From NCBI RefSeq assembly GCF_004369205.1, contig NZ_QFGA01000001.1, positions 2,170,001-2,234,000 of the forward strand: a DNA stretch of 64,000 nucleotides. The letters run 5' to 3'. This DNA comes from Pelotomaculum schinkii (GTDB taxonomy: Bacteria > Bacillota > Desulfotomaculia > Desulfotomaculales > Pelotomaculaceae). The position numbers were made by a program, and so were the translations under genes. Of the stretch, positions 51,575 to 60,611 are shown piece after piece. The notes below the pieces were generated by a model. It saw only the letters and a list, made by a program, of their open reading frames with translations. It made no database searches and was not told where the DNA came from. Within the stretch, counting starts at the first letter, position 1. Each line of letters starts with the position of its first letter.

Positions 51575-52852
51575 TTACTTTTTAATAGCCAATCCGGTCA
51601 CTAGTCCTAATACTGACATTGCAGCAAAAATATACAAAGCAATATAATTTGAACCGGTCATATCAACAAAGGAGCCAACAATTGGGTTTGCAATAACGCC
51701 ACCCAGTAAACCAAGAAACAGCAACATCCCAGAAGCTCTTCCAGCAAAAGCGGGGCGTACAAGTTCGGCAGGAAGGCACCAAAAAGGTCCGTTTACAAAA
51801 GGTATGGAGCCATAAGCTACAAACAAAACAAAAGGTAGAAGCCCAAGTGAAGCATAAGGTACCCATAAACAGAATACGAGGCATAATGCGAAACCTATTA
51901 CAATCACCGGATAACGCTTACTGTGAAATACTTTGTCAGATAGCAGTCCTCCAAGTGGGGATGCAATTAGTGTCGAGAAAAATGTAACCGCCAAAACACT
52001 TGCAACTGTTTCCGGACCTAATTTCATATCATTAGCCAGCAACAACGGTAGATAACTCCCTAATGTAAAAACAATAAAACAGTTTGCAAAAATATTTACA
52101 GCAGCTAACCAGAATTTTGTTGACCTAATTGTAGCCTCCCAAGTTTCTGGCTGTACGTACTCATTTGTGGATGATTCTGCAGCTGTATTTTCGCCCGTTG
52201 TTTTGGGTAAGATATCATCAATTGTTTCGACACCCGGATAAAGTTGTGCAAGGTCTTTAAACAACAAGAAATAAAGAATCCCAATAATAACTCCCGGAAT
52301 CCCTATTAACATCGCAGAACCGTTTTGCCAGTTATAACCGGCGTTTAATAAAATAGGCGCTAATGCAGAGTCAACTACAAAACCAATTCCCATAAAACCC
52401 AATAATATTCCCTGAGTAAAACCTCGCTCTCTTGCTGGAAACCACACAGCTGCACTACCTAAAACGGACCCCATAAAAATACCACCGGAAATTCCTTGGA
52501 TAAAACGTACTCCTAACATAACTGTGTAATTATGGACAAAGGGCCAAATCACAGTACTGACAATCGCTATAACAATTCCGATTGTCACAATGTTACGTGT
52601 TCCAATTTTTGCTCCCCAGCTGCCACCAAAATAGTTAAATAAAGCATAACTTAGAAAAGTCATGGTAACCAGCATTCCAAATTGTGCAGTGTTTAATTTC
52701 CAGTCTGTCATTATCACGGTGCCAAAAGTTGCAACTAATTGGACAGCCATAAAAAAGAAAGTCATCACTAAACAGTTTAATGCTAATGCTAGCCAACGAA
52801 AAGACGGTGCTACCTCAAGTTTTATTGAAGCAGTTTTAGCATTTTCCATCAC
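51575..52852 (-). CDS. MFS transporter, likely for the diol-operon substrate or product
   Basis: 425 aa with twelve membrane spans. The loop after helix 2 reads GSWGAKIGTRNIV, a variant of the MFS GxLaDrxGrr motif. A hydrophilic central loop (about 195-240) separates the halves, and GGLLSDKVFHSKR is the second-half counterpart. It resembles organic-anion or NNP/OFA-type carriers. A -24/-12 promoter lies about 110 bp upstream, so it answers to the sigma-54 activator encoded divergently. Uptake of substrate or export of the acid is inferred. Confidence 0.88.
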   Translation of the reverse strand: MMENAKTASIKLEVAPSFRWLALALNCLVMTFFFMAVQLVATFGTVIMTDWKLNTAQFGMLVTMTFLSYALFNYFGGSWGAKIGTRNIVTIGIVIAIVSTVIWPFVHNYTVMLGVRFIQGISGGIFMGSVLGSAAVWFPARERGFTQGILLGFMGIGFVVDSALAPILLNAGYNWQNGSAMLIGIPGVIIGILYFLLFKDLAQLYPGVETIDDILPKTTGENTAAESSTNEYVQPETWEATIRSTKFWLAAVNIFANCFIVFTLGSYLPLLLANDMKLGPETVASVLAVTFFSTLIASPLGGLLSDKVFHSKRYPVIVIGFALCLVFCLWVPYASLGLLPFVLFVAYGSIPFVNGPFWCLPAELVRPAFAGRASGMLLFLGLLGGVIANPIVGSFVDMTGSNYIALYIFAAMSVLGLVTGLAIKK

Positions 52853-52938
52853 ACTTACCCTCCTTAAAGAATGTAAACTTTTGGCCTAAAAATAACATCC
52901 ACTAGATCCAAAAATTTCTTTACCTCCTTTATAATTTT

Positions 52939-52950
52939 TTGTCGCGACAA
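52939..52950. promoter_or_regulatory. Palindrome TTGTCGCGACAA in transporter leader
   Basis: A perfect 12-bp palindrome immediately downstream of the predicted sigma-54 start of the MFS transporter, flanked by T-rich sequence. It could be a repressor site or a small hairpin in the mRNA leader. Confidence 0.4.
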
Positions 52951-52961
52951 TTTTTAGTAAA

Positions 52962-52978
52962 AGCAAATTCAATGCCAA
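52962..52978 (-). promoter_or_regulatory. Sigma-54 (-24/-12) promoter of the MFS transporter
   Basis: The minus strand reads TTGGCATTGAATTTGCT: GG at -24 and GC at -12 are separated by exactly ten bases and the flanks match TGGCA...TTGC. Predicted start is near 52951. The activator gene divergent to it supports the call. Confidence 0.82.
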
Positions 52979-53020
52979 ATCTGGATGTGCTGTTTTATTT
53001 TTTTAGACTTGTTTGTAACC

Positions 53021-53033
53021 AGCCTTTTAGGCT
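53021..53033 (+). other. Small hairpin with T-run between divergent promoters
   Basis: AGCCT/AGGCT with loop TTT followed by ATTTTTTATT on the plus strand, looking like a terminator that faces the regulator promoter. Nothing obvious upstream needs it. Confidence 0.4.
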
Positions 53034-53054
53034 ATTTTTTATTGATAAATGATA

Positions 53055-53083
53055 TTGGTTTAATTAAGACTTTTTTATATAAT
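53055..53083 (+). promoter_or_regulatory. Sigma-A promoter of the activator gene
   Basis: TTGGTT and a perfect TATAAT separated by 17 bp, about 115 bp upstream of the activator ATG. Predicted start is near 53090, which places the palindrome at 53114 in the transcribed leader. Confidence 0.65.
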
Positions 53084-53113
53084 TTAGACATGATGTACTA
53101 CTATGACACATAT

Positions 53114-53127
53114 TGTTCCATGGGACA
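53114..53127. promoter_or_regulatory. Candidate enhancer (UAS) for the sigma-54 activator
   Basis: TGTTCCATGGGACA is a 14-bp near-perfect palindrome about 140 bp upstream of the MFS -24 box, a normal distance for activator binding. A related direct repeat (GACACATATTGT and GGCACATAATTGT) spans 53105-53153. Confidence 0.5.
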
Positions 53128-53198
53128 CTTGTCTTAAATTGGCACATAATTGTAAACAACAGTTTTTGAAAATTCTTTGAGGCAAAGGAGGCTCCACA

Positions 53199-55211
53199 AT
53201 GGCCCTAAATGAAAAACAACGTGAAGAAATGCTCTCTCTCTGGGAACAGGTACATTTCCAAAACAAAACTGAGGATATTTCTATCTCAGAAGATATACGG
53301 GATTCATGGGAAAGAAGCAAACAACATGGGGTTGATCCCTTCATCCCCAAAAATTACTATATTATTACTAAAAAAGAATTAGGAGAAAAAACACATCAAA
53401 ATAAGGAGTTGTTGAATGCAGCATTACCGGCAATGGAAGAAATGTATTCACTTCTTAAGGAATTTAACTTTTGCACAGTTATTGCAGATAATAAGGGATT
53501 TATCCTAAAAAGGATTGGAGAAGAGTATGACCTCGTTTTCACTGGCGGACACAATTTTGTAGAGGGCTCAAATTGGTCAGAAGAAGTGATGGGTACAAAT
53601 GCTGTTGGGTTAGCCCTAGCTATTGATAAGCCATGTACAGTATACGGCTATGAACATTATTGTAGGTGCGCCTCTACATCAGCTTGTTTTTCAGTTCCAA
53701 TTCATGACACAAAAAACAATATATTAGGAGTACTTAACTTAACTTGCCCCTACATTTACGCTTCCAATAGTGTACATACTTTAGGTATGGTCGTTTCTGC
53801 TGCCAAAGCGATCGAAAGGGAAATTGCCTTACAAATAGCCTATCAAACGGCAATAAATGCTAATATACACTTAAGGGCAATAATGGAATCGATTATTGAG
53901 GGTCTAATTGCTATGGACCAGAAATTTACTATAACTCACATAAATAATCGTGCATGTGACATGCTGGAAATCAATCTTGATAATTGTATGGGTAAAAATA
54001 TTAAAGATGTCTTGGGCTATGATAACAATGCCCTTCTTAATATCTTATCGTCTGGGAAAAAAGTATACGGTGAAACAATTTTTCTGGGAACAATGCATGG
54101 AAAAAAGAAGTTTCTGGTTAATTGCACACCATTAGACAAGACAAAAGAAATAAATTTTGATTTGGATAGCCCTAACTTACCGAGTAAAACTGGGGCAGTA
54201 CTAATCCTTCATGAAATTCAGGAGTTTAATAGAATGGTTAACAGAATTGTTGGGGCAAGACCTAAAACCAACTTTAAAGACCTTATTGGCAAATGTAATA
54301 GTTTTCAATTTGCTGTTGATCAGGCAAAAATGGCTGCTGAAACCAGCTCGAACGTAATATTGCTTGGGGAAAGTGGAGTAGGAAAAGATTTATTTGCCCA
54401 GGCCATTCATAACGCAAGTCAAAGAGCCCGCGAACCTTTTTTTGCAATAAATTGTGCAGCAATACCAAGGGAATTGATTTCCAGCGAACTGTTTGGATAT
54501 GAAGAAGGGGCATTCACCGGTGCTAAAAAAGGAGGAAACCCGGGGAAATTTGAATTAGCCAATATGGGAAGTATATTCTTAGACGAGATTGGAGAAATGC
54601 CGTTAGATCTCCAAGCATCTTTATTAAGAGTGCTTGAGGAACAGACTGTTATGCGTTTAGGGGGCCGGGAAGTAATTCCCATTAACGTGAGACTTATTAG
54701 TGCAACTAACAAAGAATTGCAGGAGGAAATTGTTAAGGGACATTTTCGTCCTGATCTGTTCTATAGGTTGGCGGTAATATCTATTAGAATTCCCCCTTTA
54801 CGAGAAAGGAAAGAAGACATTCCTGATCTAGTGGAATTTTTCATTAGATTTATTTCTTCAAAACTTGACAGGAACATAAAAAAGGTTGACCCAAAGGTTA
54901 TGGATCTTCTACTAAATTACAATTGGCCTGGAAACATACGGCAATTAAGAAACGTTATTGAACGGATAATTAACCTATCCAAATATGATACCCTCACTGT
55001 AGATTTACTTCCACCTGAATTGCATAAAAATGTTCTTAAGATTTCTGCAAATCCTTTTTCGCAGGAGGTTCCATCAAAAGAAAATGTTGAAGAGCAATTA
55101 ATAAGGGATTATTTGGATAAATATCATTATAATAAAAGCGACACTGCAAAAGCATTAAAAATCTCCAGAAGCAGCCTGTATAGAAAGATGGAAAAATACG
55201 GCATTAAATAG
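53199..55211 (+). CDS. Sigma-54-dependent activator (AcoR-like: GAF-PAS-AAA-Fis)
   Basis: 670 aa. A GAF domain (about 60-215) holds the ACSVAI-like ACFSVPIHDTKNNILGVLNL. It is followed by a PAS domain (about 225-330) and the AAA+ domain (about 355-590): Walker A LGESGVGKDLFAQ, the sigma-54-contacting GAFTGA loop, Walker B SIFLDEIGEMP. A Fis-type HTH (SDTAKALKISRSSLYRKMEK) ends the protein. ATG 53199 follows AAAGGAGG. It lies between the transporter and the cobalamin gene, both with -24/-12 promoters, and is the likely diol- or aldehyde-responsive activator. The ligand is unknown. Confidence 0.94.
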   Translation: MALNEKQREEMLSLWEQVHFQNKTEDISISEDIRDSWERSKQHGVDPFIPKNYYIITKKELGEKTHQNKELLNAALPAMEEMYSLLKEFNFCTVIADNKGFILKRIGEEYDLVFTGGHNFVEGSNWSEEVMGTNAVGLALAIDKPCTVYGYEHYCRCASTSACFSVPIHDTKNNILGVLNLTCPYIYASNSVHTLGMVVSAAKAIEREIALQIAYQTAINANIHLRAIMESIIEGLIAMDQKFTITHINNRACDMLEINLDNCMGKNIKDVLGYDNNALLNILSSGKKVYGETIFLGTMHGKKKFLVNCTPLDKTKEINFDLDSPNLPSKTGAVLILHEIQEFNRMVNRIVGARPKTNFKDLIGKCNSFQFAVDQAKMAAETSSNVILLGESGVGKDLFAQAIHNASQRAREPFFAINCAAIPRELISSELFGYEEGAFTGAKKGGNPGKFELANMGSIFLDEIGEMPLDLQASLLRVLEEQTVMRLGGREVIPINVRLISATNKELQEEIVKGHFRPDLFYRLAVISIRIPPLRERKEDIPDLVEFFIRFISSKLDRNIKKVDPKVMDLLLNYNWPGNIRQLRNVIERIINLSKYDTLTVDLLPPELHKNVLKISANPFSQEVPSKENVEEQLIRDYLDKYHYNKSDTAKALKISRSSLYRKMEKYGIK

Positions 55212-55281
55212 AGCGCCCTCTTAACGGATGAGGCTGGGCTTTTCTTGTTGATATCTCCTCCTTGAATTGAAATCTTCGGGC

Positions 55282-55299
55282 TTGGCATAGAAAATGCAA
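55282..55299 (+). promoter_or_regulatory. Sigma-54 (-24/-12) promoter of the cobalamin adenosyltransferase gene
   Basis: TTGGCATAGAAAATGCAA: GG and GC with a ten-base gap; only the first T of the TTGC box differs. Predicted start is near 55309, 80 bp before the TTG start codon. Confidence 0.78.
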
Positions 55300-55387
55300 T
55301 TTAAAAACGGAGATGATAGTTTATACTTTACCATGCCCGATTCAAGTATCTAACTAACATCATAAAACAACACAAGGGGGTAATTGA

Positions 55388-55927
55388 TTGAACAAGGAGT
55401 TGCTAAAAAAAGGATACGTACAGGTTTACACGGGAAATTGCAAGGGTAAGACTACTTCAGCCCTGGGCCTGGCTTTCCGGGCCATGGGGCGAGGGTTAAA
55501 GACCTATATCGGGCAATTCATGAAAGGCCAGTATTACTCAGAGCTTAAATCGGCAGAAATGGTTAGTCCCTATATTACCATAGAACAGTATGGGAAAGAT
55601 AACTTTATCCATGTTGTAAATCCTCCGCATGAGGAGGATATTCAGATGGCTCATAGCGGCTTAGAAAAAGCAAAGACGGCCATGTTTTCCGGTAAATACG
55701 ATATCATTGTCTTTGATGAGATTAACACGGCCAATTATTTTAACCTGATCACCACTGAAGAAATGTTGGAGGTAATAAAGACCAAGCCGGACGGCGTTGA
55801 AATAATATTTACAGGACGTTATGCTCCTTCCGAGGTAATCGAAGCTGCTGATCTGGTAACTGAAATGGTGGAAGTTAAACATTACTATGAGCAGGGAGTG
55901 CCGGCCCGGGACGGAATTGAGCGTTAA
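55388..55927 (+). CDS. Cob(I)alamin adenosyltransferase, CobA/CobO (BtuR) type
   Basis: 179 aa. VQVYTGNCKGKTTSALGLAF is the P-loop of the CobA/CobO family, with Cys where many have Gly (GNGKGKT). KYDIIVFDEINTANYF and PDGVEIIFTGRYAP are conserved. It makes adenosylcobalamin, the cofactor of the dehydratase two operons away, and its own -24/-12 promoter ties it to the same activator. Start TTG 55388 follows AAGGGGG. Confidence 0.93.
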   Translation: MNKELLKKGYVQVYTGNCKGKTTSALGLAFRAMGRGLKTYIGQFMKGQYYSELKSAEMVSPYITIEQYGKDNFIHVVNPPHEEDIQMAHSGLEKAKTAMFSGKYDIIVFDEINTANYFNLITTEEMLEVIKTKPDGVEIIFTGRYAPSEVIEAADLVTEMVEVKHYYEQGVPARDGIER

Positions 55928-55986
55928 AAAAAGTTATGATATTTACCTTGGCCCTAACTGCCCGCATTTTGCATATTCCATCGGAA

Positions 55987-56064
55987 TCGACCACTGATTC
56001 CGGTCTCAGTCGACCACCTATTCCGTTTTAAATCGACCAGCGATTCCGGGGAACACGACCACCT
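55987..56064. repeat. 23-bp periodic terminal repeats of IS21 element
   Basis: TCGACCACTGATTCCG (55987), TCGACCACCTATTCCG (56010) and TCGACCAGCGATTCCG (56033) start exactly 23 bp apart; a weaker fourth (ACGACCACCTG) starts near 56055. Such arrays are transposase-binding sites at IS21 ends. Confidence 0.85.
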
Positions 56065-56485
56065 GTAAAATTTCCAGTTGAGTCCTCGGAGCAAAGCGAC
56101 AAAAAAGAAGGATAAGGTATTTAACTGAACCAATATTATTCATCAATCGCACCGTGTTCAAGAAAACCGCCCGGATCATCGCTCAATGGGCTTTTTGTCT
56201 GTTTCATCATCATTGACCCGAGAGGAATACCCAGAACGACTTTCCATAGTCGTAGGGCCTGTGGAGCTTGTGTGGCTTGTGGAAAAGCTCTTTTAAGAAA
56301 TGCTCAAAATGGCTTTTCCACAAATGCACAAATCCACAGGCCATTCTGGTCAGTCCGGTCCATACCAAGGAGTCAAAACAAGTCGCCCTTTAACCGGAGG
56401 AATGGCTCAAAAAATCCGGAACACTGACGCTAGCGTTCCGGAACATTGTCTCATTTTGGTCTGGATTATTAAAAAAAGATAGGTG

Positions 56486-57238
56486 TTATTTGGCAGCGAT
56501 GCTCTGCTTGTTAGCAGCCACCTTTCTCATGGACTCACCTTTTAATGATATCCGGTATGAGTTGTGGATGATGCGGTCCATGATGGCATCATCCAAGGTG
56601 GGATCCGGCAGAGTTTCATGCCAGTTTTCAAGTGGCAACTGACTGGCGATAATCATAGAGCCTCTACCGTTGCGCTCTTCGATTACATCCAAAAGATCGT
56701 GCCCTTCAAAATCCTTGAAGGGAGCAAGACCCCAGTCATCCATGACCAGTAGATAATAATTGGATAACTGGTGAATCAAACGGCCGTAAGAACCATCACC
56801 CTTGGCGGCAGTCAACTCTGCAAGCAGAGTAGAGACGTGGTAGTATCGTGCACTAAGATTATGCCGGCAGGCGGCATTGGCTAGGGCACATGACAAGTAT
56901 GTTTTTCCCGTTCCGGTGGCTCCGGTGATCAGACAATTGAGGTGTGAACCTATCCACTCGCAGGTTGACAGGCTGCGCAAAAGAGCACGGTCCAGGCCGC
57001 GGTGCTGCTGGTAATCAATATCTTCTACGCTGGCTGGTAGCCGGAGCTTGGCCTGTTTCAAAAGACGGGCAAGACGCCGGTTCCGACGTGAGATGTACTC
57101 ATGGTCGACCAGCAAGCCCAGGCGTTCCTCGAAGGTATATGACTGGTTCTCGGAGCTGTTGTTTTGCTCAAGCAGAGCCTCAGCCATACCCTTGAGGCGC
57201 ATTTCACGGAGTCTCTCTACAGTGTGCTGGTTTAGCAT
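56486..57238 (-). CDS. istB: IS21-family ATPase IstB
   Basis: 250 aa DnaA/IstB-type ATPase. GATGTGKTYLSCALANAACR is Walker A, LLVMDDWGLAPF is Walker B. Start ATG 57238 follows AAGGAGGAG and overlaps the istA stop. It helps IstA choose target DNA. The frame is intact even though istA is broken. Confidence 0.94.
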   Translation of the reverse strand: MLNQHTVERLREMRLKGMAEALLEQNNSSENQSYTFEERLGLLVDHEYISRRNRRLARLLKQAKLRLPASVEDIDYQQHRGLDRALLRSLSTCEWIGSHLNCLITGATGTGKTYLSCALANAACRHNLSARYYHVSTLLAELTAAKGDGSYGRLIHQLSNYYLLVMDDWGLAPFKDFEGHDLLDVIEERNGRGSMIIASQLPLENWHETLPDPTLDDAIMDRIIHNSYRISLKGESMRKVAANKQSIAAK

Positions 57239-57242
57239 GGCT

Positions 57243-58735
57243 ACTCCTCCTTGTCGCTGTAGTACTCGGCCCTCTGACGTTGGCGTGTTTGGAATAGGCC
57301 GGTGCCTTAACGGTACCTCCAAACGGCACCTGGTCCAGTCCCTTTTCTAAAATGGAGTTGACGCTCTTGTAGGAGCATGCTCCGGACTCAAGTGCCCTAT
57401 TGCACGCAGCCTCAAACCTTTCCTGCGGGTAGCGTTTGGCCAGACGCTTGAGGCCGAGGCAGGAGCGGTAGCCCTGCTCGGGATGGACTCTCGTTTCCAA
57501 GATGCGCCGCACCAAATCGGCGGTATGGGTACCGACATTTTCGGCCCAGTCGATGAGCCCTCCGGAGTCCATTCCAGGTAGCTGCGGTGGGCCGGGGAGA
57601 AGTGCCTGGAGTCAGTGGCATACCGACCCCTGCCGTGACACAAGGGGTGGGAACAGACCCGCTCTCCCTTGAAAAACACCTCCAGTATGGTGGCTGTGAT
57701 GCGGACATCCACCTGTTTTCGCACCAATTTGTAGGGCACGCTGTAGAAATTGTTCTCCATTTGAATGTGGCAATCAATATTCACTTTGGCCTTCTTCCAG
57801 TAGGCGAACTCATAATGCATAGGGGGCAGCGGCTTGAGAGCCGGCTTGTCCAGAGCCTCAAAAAGTGTTTTCCTTGAGCCTTCAAGTTTCTGAAACGGGC
57901 GTTCATTCAAGTTATCCAGGCTGAGACGCAGAGTCTGGTTAAGCTCGAACAGGCTAAAAAAAGTGCGGTTTCTCAGGGTGGCCAGCAGCCAATTTTCCAA
58001 GAACTGCACACCCTTTTCCGCCTTCGGCTTGTCCTTAGGTTTTCTAGCTCGGGCCGGCAGGATCATGGTGCCGTAATGCTCAGCCATCTCTTGATAAATA
58101 GCGTTGACGTCAGGTTCATAGTAATCCGGTTTGACTACCGCGGTCTTGGTATTATCGGGTATTATTAAGAGGGGAACCCCGCCAATGAAGGCCAAGGCTC
58201 TGCAGTGGGCAGCGATCCAGGAAGGCAGATCCTGGGTCAGACTAGCTTCAGCATAGGTATAGTTACTTGCTCCGAGAACGGCAACGAAGAGGTAGGCCGG
58301 GCGGGTTTCCCCAGTTTCTCTGTCAACTATGGGTACTGTTTGACCTGCCCAATCTACAAACATCTTCTCGCCTGCCTTTTGCACCTGGCGCATAGAAACA
58401 TCTATCTGACCGCGCCATTTTTGATATAGATCGTAGAACCAACTGTATTGATAGCCATCAGGTATTCCCGTTTGTACTCCGTCCATAGAAGCTCCAGCGT
58501 TACGCCCTTTTTTCGAAGCTCCTTATGGATGTAGGCGAAATCCGGCTGATGACTCGTGATGCGACTCTGCCTGCTGGGGAAGAGCAGTTCTTCCAGGGCA
58601 TCGTCATTCATGTCCTCGGGTAATGGCCAAGAAAGTTTGGCTAGTTCAGCCCTGGCTAGGTGGTCCTTGACCGTGCTGTGGGAAATGTTAAGGCTCCTGG
58701 CAATCTGCCGCATGGCCAGACCTCCATTTGGTGCG
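57243..58735 (-). pseudogene. istA: IS21-family transposase IstA, frameshifted
   Basis: N-terminal HTH piece (RQIARSLNISHSTVKDHLAR) in the frame at 58402-58735. The DDE core (GEKMFVDWAGQTVPIVDRET, PDNTKTAVVKPDYYEPDVNA) is in the frame 57577-58455. The C-terminal piece (RRILETRVHPEQGYRSCLGL) is in a third frame, and a last shift falls before the final EYYSDKEE. The first residues are missing. At least three indels make it non-functional. Confidence 0.9.
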
Positions 58736-59377
58736 GCTCATTTAAATCATCTTTCGACCTTCCCTCAAGAGTTAATATGATTTTTTCCACTTCCTTGTTC
58801 TTGTTGATGAAAACATTGCATCCGCCTGTCAAAGCCTCCATGCCGGAAAATTCTTTGCATACGCAGTCCTGGCCGTATTCATGCAACATTTGCTTGTGAA
58901 GCATTTTTTCATGGATCATTTTTTTCATTTCCCCGGAAATCTCGTCAAAAGACAGGGAAAGCACCGTGCTTTGATCTTCTTTTTCCTCCACTTTCAGGCT
59001 GTTTAAAACATCCAGGAAAAATGTCAGCCTGGCAAGTTTCGCCTTAATCCCGAACCGCCTGATGTCGCCGCAGTCACCAATGTGGCCGTGGCCATGGCGC
59101 AAAAACATATGCTTCATAAATCCATGCCTCCCGGCGCCGTGGCAACCCAGCCCGTCAAACTCAGTGCTGCTTTCATGCTTCACTTTCTTGCCCGCGTAAT
59201 CCATTTCCATGCTGACCTTGGCCTTCGTTCCGCCGTCCGCCATCTTTTTTTCAAATTCATTGTCCAGGCTGAATATGTTGACCTGATCCTTTTTGCCCGC
59301 CACTTTGAGATCCCGCTGCAAGAATCCTTGTCTTTCATGGTCATGATTACATCATACAGAAGCTTGATCTTGTTCAT
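58736..59377 (-). pseudogene. Broken gene for a conserved protein (frameshift plus IS21 insertion)
   Basis: ATG 59377 with SD AAGGAGG begins MNKIKLLYDVIMTMKDKD. A shift near 59315 moves the frame to LQRDLKVAGKKDQVNIFSLD, then EFEKKMADGGTKAKVSME. A His/Gly-rich middle (RHGHGHIGDCGD) and SLSFDEISGEMKKMI follow. At EGRSKDDLNEPHQ the frame enters IS21 DNA. Intact size would exceed 215 aa; the family is unknown, perhaps a metal-binding or structural protein. Both lesions predict loss of function. Confidence 0.75.
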
Positions 59378-59525
59378 GAAAAATGACCTCCTTGTTATTT
59401 ATGAGGTCATTGTAGAGGAAGTCTTTAAACCGGTTTTAAAGGATTTATAAAAAGTTTATAAAAGTGTATAAATGATATGTTAACCAAAACACGCTTTCCC
59501 GCCCCGAAAAGAACTGCCTTAAAAA

Positions 59526-59665
59526 ATGTGGGTGCCAATTCATTGGTACAAAAGTTACTTGAGATACCCAAGTTCGGCGCTGACGCGCCGTGTGCTATTG
59601 AAATCGCACCTACATCGGTATTTTTATGATACGTGACGCCACCGGCGGCATAGACAACTACCCTG
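59526..59665 (+). repeat. Dispersed TIR repeat, family A, copy 3
   Basis: ATGTGGGTGCCAATTCATTG opens it, the core GAGATACCCAAGTTCGGCGC and CGCGCCG dyad follow, then ATTGAAATCGCACCTACAT and the tail GACAACTACCCTG shared with copy 2. It fills the spacer between the broken gene and the enoyl-CoA hydratase gene. Confidence 0.8.
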
Positions 59666-59673
59666 CTTATTCT

Positions 59674-60465
59674 TTAACAACCCTTAAAGGAAGGCTTTCT
59701 TTTGGCGAGAAAAGCTTCCAGTCCTTCTTGATAATCACCGGTTAAAGAAGCGTTGAGAACGCCTTGGCGCTCCACCTCCAGCTGCCGTTCCAGGAGTGTT
59801 AAAAATGCGTGATTTAAACCGGCCTTGGCAATGGCAAAAGACTGCGTCGCACCTCTTGCCAGTTGTTCCGCCATCAGGCCGGAGGCGGTCATGAGCTCTT
59901 CCTGCTCCACCACGCGATGGACCAGACCCATTCCCTGCGCTTGTTCAGCATCGTAAACCGGATCGAGAAAAACCATCTCGCTGGCCTTACCAAACCCCGC
60001 CAGCAAACCCACCCACAGGCTCCACCCCACATCAGGCGCCAAACCAAGGCTGGTATACGCCTGTTTAAACTTAGCCTGCCTGGAGGCAATGCGCAAATCA
60101 CAGGAAAGAGCCAGCGACATACCGGCGCCGCCAACCGCGCCGTTTATGGCTGCCAGCACCGGTTTGGGCATTTGTCGTATATCCATAACGACTCTGTGCA
60201 AAGGCTCCAACAAGCGGCGTACCGGCTCATCAGGATTGGACCCGGCAAACTGCTCAAAATATTTGATATCGCCCCCGGAGCAAAAAGCTTTTCCGCTGCC
60301 GGTCAGCACAACAGCCCTGATCTCCCGTTCATTTCGACACATTTCCAGCGCGGCCAACATTTCGCTGGAGATGTTCGGAGCAAGAGCATTATAATTATCA
60401 GGCCGGTTTAAAGTAATTGTCGCGACGGGACCTTCCTGAGCAAAAAGAATGTCCTTAAAAGGCAT
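59674..60465 (-). CDS. Enoyl-CoA hydratase/isomerase family protein
   Basis: 263 aa crotonase-fold enzyme. GSGKAFCSGGDIKYF is the oxyanion-hole region and AINGAVGGAGMSLALSCDLR the second one; GLAPDVGWSLWVGLLAGFGK lies where the catalytic Glu would be expected, and Asp-Val stands in its place. That suits a PaaG/PaaB-like isomerase or a hydratase of unknown substrate as much as classical beta-oxidation. SD AAGGGGGG precedes ATG 60465. No other fatty-acid gene is adjacent. Confidence 0.9.
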   Translation of the reverse strand: MPFKDILFAQEGPVATITLNRPDNYNALAPNISSEMLAALEMCRNEREIRAVVLTGSGKAFCSGGDIKYFEQFAGSNPDEPVRRLLEPLHRVVMDIRQMPKPVLAAINGAVGGAGMSLALSCDLRIASRQAKFKQAYTSLGLAPDVGWSLWVGLLAGFGKASEMVFLDPVYDAEQAQGMGLVHRVVEQEELMTASGLMAEQLARGATQSFAIAKAGLNHAFLTLLERQLEVERQGVLNASLTGDYQEGLEAFLAKRKPSFKGC

Positions 60466-60611
60466 TTCGCCACCCCCCTTATTTAATAATCTAATACAAT
60501 ATTAATTCGGGACCGAGGCAAAAACAAGAAAATTCTTACAAATAACTATCCGGGGGGGGGTGTCGCTTAGGATCTTTTTCTGTTACGTATGTACTCGATA
60601 TAAAAGAGCAA

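Larger units (their letters stand above)
55975..58735 (-). mobile_element. Decayed IS21-family element
   Basis: Contains istB, a frameshifted istA and a 23-bp periodic repeat array at the istB-side end. The istA-side end is lost: istA's first residues are missing where the element meets the interrupted gene at about 58735. 56060-56480 is non-coding element DNA. Confidence 0.85.

Noticed and set aside
53140-53156. TTGGCACATAATTGTA upstream of the activator gene as a sigma-54 promoter.
   Set aside because: The -24 box is perfect but spacing to the -12-like TTGT is one base short and GC is absent. A sigma-A promoter nearby is a better explanation.
55211-55388. Cobalamin riboswitch before the adenosyltransferase or the dehydratase operon.
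   Set aside because: Looked for the B12 box and long structured leader; leaders here are about 80 bp or less and no B12-box-like sequence is visible.
42713-55927. Propanediol-utilisation microcompartment operon.
   Set aside because: Core enzyme subunits match, but no BMC shell domain, PduP, PduL or PduQ is present in the window.
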